From: Ktedonobacter racemifer DSM 44963
GTDB taxonomy: Bacteria > Chloroflexota > Ktedonobacteria > Ktedonobacterales > Ktedonobacteraceae
Direction of reading: 5' to 3'
DNA: 64,000 bases
Assembly: GCF_000178855.1 (NCBI RefSeq)
Contig: NZ_ADVG01000001.1
Location: 3,323,481-3,387,480, forward strand
Position numbers and translations under genes: made by a program. This document shows positions 25,762-34,365 of this stretch, piece after piece (position 1 is the stretch's first letter; every line of letters begins with the position of its first letter). The notes below the pieces were generated by a model. The model did no database searches. It was not told the DNA's origin and was given only the letters and a program-made list of their open reading frames with translations.

Positions 25762-26224
25762 TATAGCATAGAAACGGGACTTTATTGTAGATATTCACAT
25801 GAAGAATAGATAAAAAAATGCAGGCAGTTATTTCACAAATGTGAATATTCAGCAGAAAGAGCAGGGCGCCTTTCTAGCAGGCATCCTTTTTTCTTCACCA
25901 AGGCCCCACCGCTATCCTCTTCAATTAGCCCGGTTGTACAAGTTATTTCAGGCGAGCACCGCAGGCGTGAGGCATCTCGTCCAAAACATAGAGGGTTAGC
26001 TGACAAGAGAGAGGTGCCATATACGTTCCTATTGCAAACGCATCATTTAGATTATCACTTACAAAATACCTTTGTTTAAACAAAGATACATTACAATGTA
26101 TACACTAACTTCATACAATGTTGCACATCTATTGATTTTTTATCCATCGATATGTTAATATTACTGCTGTTAATGCTCTTGCTGAGAATTTTGTATCTGG
26201 TTGGAAGGTTAAGGTTAAGTGTTA
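25762..26224. other. Divergent gap with palindromes and a lone REP-like head
   Basis: This A+T-rich gap contains a solo head-like palindrome (25952-25971, GCGAGCACCGCAGGCGTGAG), a perfect 16-bp palindrome CTTTGTTTAAACAAAG (26070-26085), and two TACAATGT boxes (26092-26099 and 26114-26121). These are candidate operators for the HTH-GAF gene or the methyltransferase gene. Confidence 0.6.
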
Positions 26225-27184
26225 ATGGCGGGAAACAATCTCATTCACGTAAATGATTACGGTTTACCTCTCAATGCGATTGAATGGTTGGAGACACACC
26301 ATCAAAGCAAGGCCAGCGAACGCATCAATATGATCCAGGAAATCGCCCTCCCACAGGGAGGATTTATTGTTGATGCAGGTTGTGGACCAGGGCTCTGGAC
26401 ACCAATGCTGGCCAAGGCCGTTGGTCCAGAGGGGCGTATCCTTGGCGTTGACATCTCAGATGAGTCGCTCCACGTTGCGCACCAGCGAAGCATAGGTTCC
26501 TGGTATGAGGACCAGGTTGAATATAGACGGGCCGACCTGGAACAGCTTCCCATTGAACTCAATACAGCGGATATCATTTTCAGTGCAAATGTCAGCCAGT
26601 ACTTTCCTTCACCAGTGAATACCTTTGCCGCCATGCGACCCTACCTCAAACATGGTGGACGCCTGATTGTGAAGGATATCGACTTCGGCACTATGCACTT
26701 TGGTGTTCTTAGTCAGGCACTACAAAAATGTGTCTTGCGCGCACGACAAAAGTGGGAGGAGAAACGGGCAGCTCTGGGATACGCACATGAAGATAGCTGG
26801 ATCGGTTCCAAGCTCCAGCACTACTTGCGTAAGGCAGGATATGATACGGTGGTTGAACACGCCTATCCCATTCGCCGACACTCTCCCCTGGCGCCTGAAT
26901 ATCGTTCCTATCTTCAGGGGATCGCCGAGTGGTTTCTCTGCGAGGGCGCACCTTTTCTCTCCGCAGCCGATAAAGCACAATGGAGACGTAGCTTCTTCTC
27001 AGAAAAAAACTGCATTTTTGACCATCCCGACTTCTTCTGCGAAGAAGTAGAGTATGTCGTTAGTGGGGTCCGCAATATACAGAAAGAAACTCTATTCGAC
27101 GAACAAGCCAGGACACAAATAGATACGCATTTGCATACATTTGTCTTTGAACCAGGCTCCTTAACACCATCACTCTCACGCTAA
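26225..27184 (+). CDS. Class I SAM-dependent methyltransferase
   Basis: The Rossmann-fold methyltransferase motifs are clear: motif I VDAGCGPGLWTP, the acidic ribose contact GVDISDESL, and a motif II/III region ADIIFSANVSQYF. The approximately 319-residue length leaves about 120 residues after the core, perhaps a substrate-binding cap. ATG 26225 is chosen (an in-frame GTG lies two codons earlier at 26219); AAGG boxes lie just upstream. The substrate is unknown. It is flanked on both sides by A+T-rich DNA with repeated TACAATGT/ACATTGTA boxes. Confidence 0.87.
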   Translation: MAGNNLIHVNDYGLPLNAIEWLETHHQSKASERINMIQEIALPQGGFIVDAGCGPGLWTPMLAKAVGPEGRILGVDISDESLHVAHQRSIGSWYEDQVEYRRADLEQLPIELNTADIIFSANVSQYFPSPVNTFAAMRPYLKHGGRLIVKDIDFGTMHFGVLSQALQKCVLRARQKWEEKRAALGYAHEDSWIGSKLQHYLRKAGYDTVVEHAYPIRRHSPLAPEYRSYLQGIAEWFLCEGAPFLSAADKAQWRRSFFSEKNCIFDHPDFFCEEVEYVVSGVRNIQKETLFDEQARTQIDTHLHTFVFEPGSLTPSLSR

Positions 27185-27538
27185 AAACTGTTCCCTTCAC
27201 ATCAATAGAGGGCGAAGTAAGTGTCACGCAGACAACCTTCGACACTTCACTCTATCAGTTCATAGCTGAAACCGCCTTATAGCGGCGCATGGCTCTTTCT
27301 GATCGAAGAACTATGCTAGCTACATGTTTCGTGAGTTGCGCCCAGGGATAGTATTTATACATTGTGACGTACATTGTAAGATGTATTGTTTGACAACGTA
27401 CAAATACTATCCTCTTTTTTGGCGCTTTATTATAACCAGCCAGCATATATACAAAAAGGAACCCATTTTCAGGGTTCCTTTGTAGAGAGATAAAATTGAT
27501 ATCACTTTAGAAAATGTGGCACACCATCACCCACGAGC
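27185..27538. other. Gap after the methyltransferase gene
   Basis: No gene is supported. It contains two TACATTGT boxes 12 bp apart (27358-27365 and 27370-27378) and a T-rich region near 27415. A short AGGAACCC/GGGTTCCT inverted repeat around 27458-27481 could serve as a weak terminator. Confidence 0.45.
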
Positions 27539-27772
27539 CTAATGGCAGCTTCCCAGTTTATCGGCAATCATCGCAATGGCAACATCCCCCACCAGTGATT
27601 GTAACTGGTTGTGAAGCTGTCCCATATTCTCCATCCGCGCAGTAATAAACTCATGTTGCGACATACCGTAAGAAATTCCAGACACTCCGCGTTGTGCTGC
27701 CTCATATTCTGCGCTTATCTGCGACAATAAGCGCGCAACCTCGCTGCGCTGTTCCTGTGCCTCTAGCATCAT
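27539..27772 (-). CDS. Small hypothetical protein (77 aa)
   Basis: I do not recognise this protein. The gene has GGAGG just before an ATGATG start, good coding composition, and a fully helical predicted pattern: EAQEQRSEVARLLSQISAEY, then SQHEFITARMENMGQLHNQL, then VAIAMIADKL. There is no signal peptide, TM or metal motif apart from a terminal CH. It stands alone, between two A+T-rich gaps. Confidence 0.7.
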   Translation of the reverse strand: MMLEAQEQRSEVARLLSQISAEYEAAQRGVSGISYGMSQHEFITARMENMGQLHNQLQSLVGDVAIAMIADKLGSCH

Positions 27773-28551
27773 TCATTCCTCCACTGTCCCTATGGGTGGA
27801 CTGCTTTTCCGCGTTTTACTCTCTTACCTATACTTGCACATATGTACATACAATGTTTCTCTTTTGTAGTCACATACTGTGCATTGCACGTTAATAGTAT
27901 GCATGAAGTTGTATCTAATTGTCTAGTGTTTTTCTCTTGAAACAGCTTATACACAAGAAATCTTCATACAATTTTTACATATTTTTATGTAATATGCCTA
28001 TATTGTTATAACAAAGGAGAAACGTTTTATAAAGCCACTTCAATAAGCTAAAAACGCTAAAATTTCTCCAGGCTGTTCCTCTAGCCTTAACAAAAAGATA
28101 CTTATAAATAGGCAGGTACTTGAGTACTAATTCTCTCCCCTCATACAATGTTGATTGCTCTCCCCCCAATGGCAATACATATAGAGACTACATAGCAGAC
28201 ATCTTATTAAATTTTCATAAAAAGGCCGATGGCCATAAAAAGGCCGATGTTTGAGCAACCATGCTTTTTTATCAAAATTAGCCTATGTTTCTTGTTAAAG
28301 TTGTGTTATACTAATTTTATTGTTAGCCTGCCGGCTGGAAACAATGAAGTATACTTTTAGCGGAGCCGGTAGGTAGAAGCTATGTCGATCTCCCTTTAAG
28401 CAGTGATTTATATAGACGAATCTCTATAAAAAAGATCGCTCTACTTCACGCTTGACGCGGCATAGCACTAAGCAGGAGCTTCATTCTATATGAAGAAGGG
28501 TAACGGTAAGCAAAGCTGCGAACTGTTACGAAGCGAAAGGAGTATCCCTTC
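27773..28551. other. A+T-rich gap of about 780 bp before the ABC ATPase gene
   Basis: No protein gene is supported. Visible elements are two TACAATGT boxes (27849-27856, 28144-28151), an 18-bp-period tandem repeat (CATAAAAAGGCCGATG at 28216-28231 and 28234-28249) and a long leader upstream of the next gene that ends in GAAAGGAGT. The leader could be a structured 5' UTR, but I recognise no riboswitch class. Confidence 0.5.
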
Positions 28552-29658
<1,107 letters not shown>

Positions 29659-29668
29659 GCAAGATTAT

Positions 29669-29716
29669 AAAAAGAGAGGCACCAGTGGCAAACTTGCCAC
29701 TGGTGCCTCTCTTTTT
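29669..29716. terminator. Intrinsic terminator after the ABC ATPase gene
   Basis: Perfect 23-bp arms with an AC loop; the 3' arm ends in CTCTCTTTTT and the 5' arm starts with A-run, so it is bidirectional in principle. Confidence 0.92.
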
Positions 29717-29726
29717 GTAGGGTGGT

Positions 29727-29813
29727 GACTTCTCAGCGCCTGCGGCACTTCGCATAGTTAAAGAGTTGTGGTGGCGGCCCGGCTCTGCCGGGCCGCCACC
29801 ACAACTCTTTAAC
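29727..29813. repeat. REP-like head plus long hairpin
   Basis: The head (29727-29753, GACTTCTCAGCGCCTGCGG onward) is followed by a 27-bp perfect hairpin (29757-29783 and 29787-29813) with a TCT loop closed by CGGC/GCCG. It lies between two separate terminators in a convergent gap, so a third terminator would be redundant. Confidence 0.88.
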
Positions 29814-29851
29814 CAGTAAGACACGTATAGGCTTCTTTCTAAAAACAAAAA

Positions 29852-29883
29852 AGGTGTCCTGCTCTCCAGAGTGCAGGACACCT
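29852..29883 (-). terminator. Intrinsic terminator of the beta-oxidation operon
   Basis: An 11-bp stem (AGGTGTCCTGC and complement) is followed on the minus strand by TTTTTTGTTTTTAG. It lies about 75 bp beyond the fadN stop. Confidence 0.88.
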
Positions 29884-29958
29884 CACTAAAGGGTTGGAGA
29901 ACCGTAATGACAAACGCTAGAGGAGGAAAGTCTATGCTTCAAGCGTTTGCCTGGTTCA

Positions 29959-32355
29959 CTAGTTGCGCAGGGGCTTGCCTGTCATCAGAATAGCCTGCAT
30001 ACGCTCCTGGGTCTTCTCCATACCACAGAGGCTCAGGAAGGCTTCACGCTCCAGGTCGAGCACCTGCTGCTCCGTTAGCGGTGTGAGGGGTGAGCAATTG
30101 CCACCAGTCAGGACGCGTGCCAGGTGGCGCGCGACAACGGCATCATGTTCGCTAACCTTGCCGGTAAGCAACAGATTATCTACCTGCTGCTCCAGGACCA
30201 GGCGCGCGCCAGAACCTGGCAGGATCATCAGCTGCGGCTGGGCTGGCTGCCACTTACCAGCGGCCTGGGCCTCAGCCAGTTGCAGGGCATCCGCCTTGGC
30301 ATCGCGCAGGAGTACGGCGCGATTGACGCTCAACCTGTCCGTTTTACGCAGGAAGCGTAGCTCCTGGGCCTCGACCGCGCTGGTCGAGACGGTCGCCATG
30401 GCGATGGTCTCAAAGGCCTTACGCGATGGGGTGAAAGGGCCACCCGTCTTGCCTGCCTTCTGACGCTCCAGGTCGGCTCCATGACGCAGGAGCAGCTCTT
30501 TACAGCCACCCCCCGCTGGCACCACGCCAACACCCACTTCGACGAGACCAATATACGACTCGGCCAGGGCGCGCGTGTGGTTACAATGCATAATGATCTC
30601 ACAACCACCACCAAGCGCTCGGCCAGTTGGCGCGGCCACAACAGGGATGGAACTGTACTTGAGCATCTGGTTCGCCTGCTGCAACCCGTTGATGGCGCTA
30701 TTGATCATGTCCCATTCCCCCTGACGCGCACCCATGAGCACGAGGAAGAGGTTCGCACCAGCCGAGAAGTCGGGAGCGTCGTTCGCGACGACCAGGGCGC
30801 GGAACTGCTTTGGCCCCTCCTCGACGGCATAGCGGATCATCTCGATGATGCCCTCGTCGATGGAGTTCATCTTGGTATGAAACTCCAGGCAGGCCACGCC
30901 ATCACCCAGGTCGATCAGCGCGGCCGAGCCGTTGTCACGCACAACCTTGTTGCTGGCTTTGAGCGCGGTAAAGGTGATGCTGCCCGCTGGCACTGGCACT
31001 GGCTTATAGGTATCATCTTTGAAGTCAAAGTACTGGCGGACGCCATTAGTCTCGACGTAGAATGTCCCCTGCCCCTTCTCGCGCACGCGCTGGACCAGTT
31101 CTGGCAGTTCGCGCCCCTCAAGAGTCTTCTCCAGCACCTGGGGATTCTTGAGTAGGAGATCCCAGACCTCAAAACTACCAAAGTCAAAGTTAAAGCCCCA
31201 GCGCATGGCTTCGTCGACCGCGACGACGCTATCGGCTATCTCAGCCGCCAGGGTCGCGGCATAGATCAGGGAGTCAGCCGTGGTTTCGCGGGCCAGTTGT
31301 CCGCCTTTGTCATCGCCATTGAGCATAGCAAGCACACGCTGCGCCGGGTCGTCATAATTGCGTGCCGCGCCAATGGAGGCCAGGCGCACCTTCTGCTTCG
31401 GCCCATACTCCAGCGTCTTCAGATCCAGTTCAAGGATCTCTGAGCCGCCACCAGGCTGCTTCACACGCTTGTAGAAGCCCTGGCCGCTCTTCTCACCAAG
31501 CTGTCCCTTGGCGACCATCTGGCGGATAATCTCCGGCAACTTAAACGTCTCACGCCAGGGGTCTTCTGGCGCGTTCTGATAGAGGTTATCGGCGACATGC
31601 GCCAGGGTATCCAGACCCGAGAGGTCGGCTGTGCGGAAAACGGCTGATTTCGGGCGTCCCATAGAGGGGCCAAGGATGGTATCCACCTCGCCAACGCTAT
31701 AGCCCTCGGCCAGCGCTCGGTGAATAGTCGAGAGAAAGCCATACACACCAACACGGTTGGCAATGAAGTTCGGGGTATCCTTACACAGGACCACGCCCTT
31801 ACCCAGCACTTCCGTCCCAAAATCACGCATGAAAGGCAGGAGCGTGGGATCAGTATCGGGCGTGGGAACCAGTTCCAGCAAGGGCATATAGCGCACAGGA
31901 TTGAAGAAGTGCGTGATCAGGAAGTTACGGCGGAACTCGGGGCCACGCCCCTCGATCAGCTGGTGCGCGGGAAGGCCCGAGGTGTTCGAGCTGATAATGG
32001 TATGAGGCGCCAGCACCTTCTCCAGGCGCTCATACAGAGAATGCTTGATATCAAGACGCTCGACGACGGCCTCGATGACCCAATCCACCTCGGCCAGCGC
32101 CTGCAAGTCATCCTCAATATTGCCAACCGTTACCAGTTGCGCCCCGCGTTTGGTATAGAAGGCGGCTGGCCTGGCTTTGAGAGCCTTCTCCAGGCCAGTA
32201 CGGGCCACAATGCTCCGATCTTTGGCATCTGGAGGCACAATATCTAGCAGCAGGCTGGGGATGCCAACGTTGGCGAGATGGGCGGCGATAGCCGCGCCCA
32301 TCACACCAGCGCCGATCACGCCTACTTTGCGAATACGATATGGCGTAGTAGACAT
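29959..32355 (-). CDS. fadN: 3-hydroxyacyl-CoA dehydrogenase/enoyl-CoA hydratase (FadN type)
   Basis: This bifunctional beta-oxidation enzyme hydrates trans-2-enoyl-CoA and oxidises the 3-hydroxyacyl-CoA with NAD+. From ATG 32355 it has 798 residues. A Rossmann NAD domain is first (VGVIGAGVMGAAIA, about residues 11-24), then 3HCDH C-terminal domains (about 190-400), then a crotonase domain (about 480-660: SAGANLFLVLMG, ALGGGCEIIMHC, GLVEVGVGVVPAGGG). That dehydrogenase-then-hydratase order matches Bacillus FadN (about 789 residues) and is the reverse of E. coli FadB. The frame is open 18 codons upstream, overlapping the thiolase gene, but GAGAGGA precedes ATG 32355. It starts two bases after the thiolase stop and is the last gene of the operon. 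Confidence 0.95.
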   Translation of the reverse strand: MSTTPYRIRKVGVIGAGVMGAAIAAHLANVGIPSLLLDIVPPDAKDRSIVARTGLEKALKARPAAFYTKRGAQLVTVGNIEDDLQALAEVDWVIEAVVERLDIKHSLYERLEKVLAPHTIISSNTSGLPAHQLIEGRGPEFRRNFLITHFFNPVRYMPLLELVPTPDTDPTLLPFMRDFGTEVLGKGVVLCKDTPNFIANRVGVYGFLSTIHRALAEGYSVGEVDTILGPSMGRPKSAVFRTADLSGLDTLAHVADNLYQNAPEDPWRETFKLPEIIRQMVAKGQLGEKSGQGFYKRVKQPGGGSEILELDLKTLEYGPKQKVRLASIGAARNYDDPAQRVLAMLNGDDKGGQLARETTADSLIYAATLAAEIADSVVAVDEAMRWGFNFDFGSFEVWDLLLKNPQVLEKTLEGRELPELVQRVREKGQGTFYVETNGVRQYFDFKDDTYKPVPVPAGSITFTALKASNKVVRDNGSAALIDLGDGVACLEFHTKMNSIDEGIIEMIRYAVEEGPKQFRALVVANDAPDFSAGANLFLVLMGARQGEWDMINSAINGLQQANQMLKYSSIPVVAAPTGRALGGGCEIIMHCNHTRALAESYIGLVEVGVGVVPAGGGCKELLLRHGADLERQKAGKTGGPFTPSRKAFETIAMATVSTSAVEAQELRFLRKTDRLSVNRAVLLRDAKADALQLAEAQAAGKWQPAQPQLMILPGSGARLVLEQQVDNLLLTGKVSEHDAVVARHLARVLTGGNCSPLTPLTEQQVLDLEREAFLSLCGMEKTQERMQAILMTGKPLRN

Positions 32356-32357
32356 GA

Positions 32358-33557
32358 CTATGAAATCCTCTCGATCAAGGTAGCAACGCCCTGGCCACCG
32401 CCGACGCACAGCGTGGCAATACCCAGCGTCTTATCCAGAGTCTGTAGATCATTCACCAGGGTGGCAATCAAGCGAGCACCGCTACAACCCAGGGGATGTC
32501 CCAGGGCAATCGCGCCACCGTGGGGATTCAGCTTCTCCTCATCATCAAGACCCAGTTCGCGGATCACGGCCAGGTTCTGCACTGCGAAGGCCTCGTTCAG
32601 CTCGAAGACATCGATATCGCTCAGTTGTAGACCCGAGCGCTGGAGGACTTTGCGCACCGCGGAGACGGGACCGATGCCCATGATGTCCGGGCGCACGCCG
32701 GAGACAGCCATGGTGCGAATGCGGGCCAGAGGCGTAATCCCCTGCTCACGCGCCTTCTCCTCGGACATGATCACAACAGCGGAGGCACCATCATTGAGCG
32801 GGCTGGAGTTGCCAGCGGTCACGGTACCACCTTTGATAAAGGCTGGCTCCAGACTGGCGAGCCTCTCAAGCGAGGTATCTCGGCGTGGTCCCTCGTCGAT
32901 CTCCATCACGCGCCCATCGGGCAGGGGCACGGGTACGATCTCGCGCTTGAAGATGCCCTTCTCAGTCGCCACAATGGCGCGCTGGTGGCTGCGCAGTGCG
33001 AAGGCATCCTGTGCCTCGCGGCTGATATTATGCAGGCGCGCCAGGTTCTCGGCGGTAATCCCCATGGGCATATAGCTGGCATAGCCATACTCAAGCTCAC
33101 AGGGCGGGAGATACGACTCGGCCTTTTCGCCCTCACGCAGCGGGACCAGGCGTGGATTAAAGCTGGGGTTAAAGCCGCCCATAGGCACACGCGACATGTT
33201 CTCAACGCCGCCTGCGATAATCACATCTCCCAGGCCAAGCATAATGCTCTGCGCGGCCATGTTCACTGCTTGCAGGCTGGAGGCACAGAAACGGTTGACG
33301 GTCACACCGCCCGCGGTCTCGGGCAGGTCAGCGAGCGCGCCCACGATACGCGCCAGGTTCATGCCCTGCTCCCCCTCGGGGAAGGCACAGCCAAGGATCA
33401 GGTCTTCGATTAGCGAGCGATCCAGGTTCGGCACACGCTCAACGGCGGCTTTGACCGCCAGGGCGGCGAGGTCATCGGCACGTACACCTTTTAGCACGCC
33501 TTTATTCGCGCGCCCAATAGGAGTGCGTACAGCACTCACGATCACGGCTTCTGTCAT
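32358..33557 (-). CDS. fadA: Acetyl-CoA acyltransferase (thiolase)
   Basis: Thiolase releases acetyl-CoA in the last beta-oxidation step. The 399-residue protein has nucleophilic Cys91 in NRFCASSLQ, the NEAFAVQ motif, the His of GHPLGCSGAR, and the C-terminal CVGGGQG with the second catalytic Cys. Length is normal for the degradative class. It lies between the MaoC-like gene (129 bp upstream) and fadN (2 bp downstream) on the same strand, completing a fatty-acid degradation operon. Confidence 0.95.
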   Translation of the reverse strand: MTEAVIVSAVRTPIGRANKGVLKGVRADDLAALAVKAAVERVPNLDRSLIEDLILGCAFPEGEQGMNLARIVGALADLPETAGGVTVNRFCASSLQAVNMAAQSIMLGLGDVIIAGGVENMSRVPMGGFNPSFNPRLVPLREGEKAESYLPPCELEYGYASYMPMGITAENLARLHNISREAQDAFALRSHQRAIVATEKGIFKREIVPVPLPDGRVMEIDEGPRRDTSLERLASLEPAFIKGGTVTAGNSSPLNDGASAVVIMSEEKAREQGITPLARIRTMAVSGVRPDIMGIGPVSAVRKVLQRSGLQLSDIDVFELNEAFAVQNLAVIRELGLDDEEKLNPHGGAIALGHPLGCSGARLIATLVNDLQTLDKTLGIATLCVGGGQGVATLIERIS

Positions 33558-33686
33558 ATCTCTACTCCTTTGTGAGAGTGAATAGTCTTTTTTAATCCAT
33601 TAATGGTTTAAAAAGTAAGGGGAGGATAATTTTGTGGGAACACCCCACACCCCAGCAGGAGGGTTCCCCTCCTGCACCTCCCTTTA

Positions 33687-34091
33687 TTAATCACACGGCA
33701 CGCATGTCTCTTCTGGCTCTGGCTCGCGTACAACTCCCTGCGTCTCGCCGGCCAGGACACGCTTGCCATGCTGATTGAAGCAGGTGAAGATGGAAGTCAT
33801 GTGCGTCCGCCCGGCCTGCTGCTCAAGCTGGGTTACTGTGACGATACAACGGACGGTATCCCCAGCATAGACGGGGCGTAGAAAATCAAAGTTGAGCGAA
33901 CGCGCGATATAGTTCAGGTCCCCACCAAGTTTGGTGGGAAGTGTCGCGGTAAGCAATCCATGCACCATGACACGTCCTTGCTCATCGGGGAGGATATGAT
34001 GCGCACCCTTGTCGCCTGAGAGGTGAGCAAAGAGCCGCACCTCATCCAGGGTAAATGTACGCTCCCAAGACTTCGTATCTCCAACCTGCAT
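33687..34091 (-). CDS. MaoC-like (R)-specific enoyl-CoA hydratase
   Basis: The 134-residue hot-dog protein carries the hydratase-2 active-site segment as FAHLSGDKGAHH (Asp27, His31/32), where family members read SGDxNPxH, followed by VMVHGLL. Members hydrate trans-2-enoyl-CoA to the (R)-3-hydroxy form and can divert beta-oxidation intermediates, for example to polyhydroxyalkanoate or R-hydroxy acids; FadN gives the (S) isomer. The substitution of the usual Asn-Pro by Gly-Ala within the motif is noted. It sits in the middle of the fad operon, 274 bp after the acyl-CoA dehydrogenase gene. Confidence 0.85.
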   Translation of the reverse strand: MQVGDTKSWERTFTLDEVRLFAHLSGDKGAHHILPDEQGRVMVHGLLTATLPTKLGGDLNYIARSLNFDFLRPVYAGDTVRCIVTVTQLEQQAGRTHMTSIFTCFNQHGKRVLAGETQGVVREPEPEETCVPCD

Positions 34092-34285
34092 AGCAAAACT
34101 CCTCTTCGTATTGTGGCAGTACGCGATAGAGGTGCTACAACTTCCTGGTTTAGCTCAAGAGGGGGGCACTAATCCCTCGTTGAGGATAAAAAGAGAGAAC
34201 AGGACGTGGGGGAGGAGTGACTCCCCCCACATCCCACAACCAGGAGCTAAGAATGTAGGGTATTTGCTTGTGATCGCTACTTAAA

Positions 34286-34354
34286 CGGAAACCAACCCCC
34301 ATTCGGGGGCACGGCGCCACTGTCGTGGCTAGCGCTCCGCGCTCAGGGTTTCCG
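34286..34354. repeat. Cloverleaf-like dispersed repeat, copy 2
   Basis: Same layout as the copy at 5611: outer stem CGGAAACC/GGTTTCCG, then hairpins CCCCC-ATTC-GGGGG, GCCAC-TGTC-GTGGC and AGCGC-TCC-GCGCT. It ends 11 bp before the acyl-CoA dehydrogenase stop codon, within the operon. Confidence 0.85.
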
Positions 34355-34365
34355 ATAGGTAGATC

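Noticed and set aside
28320..28551. Riboswitch upstream of the ABC ATPase gene
   Set aside because: I could not match the leader to the conserved core of any riboswitch class, so only an unspecified leader is noted.
30481..31155. 224-residue plus-strand ORF
   Set aside because: Antisense shadow of fadN in high-GC coding DNA.
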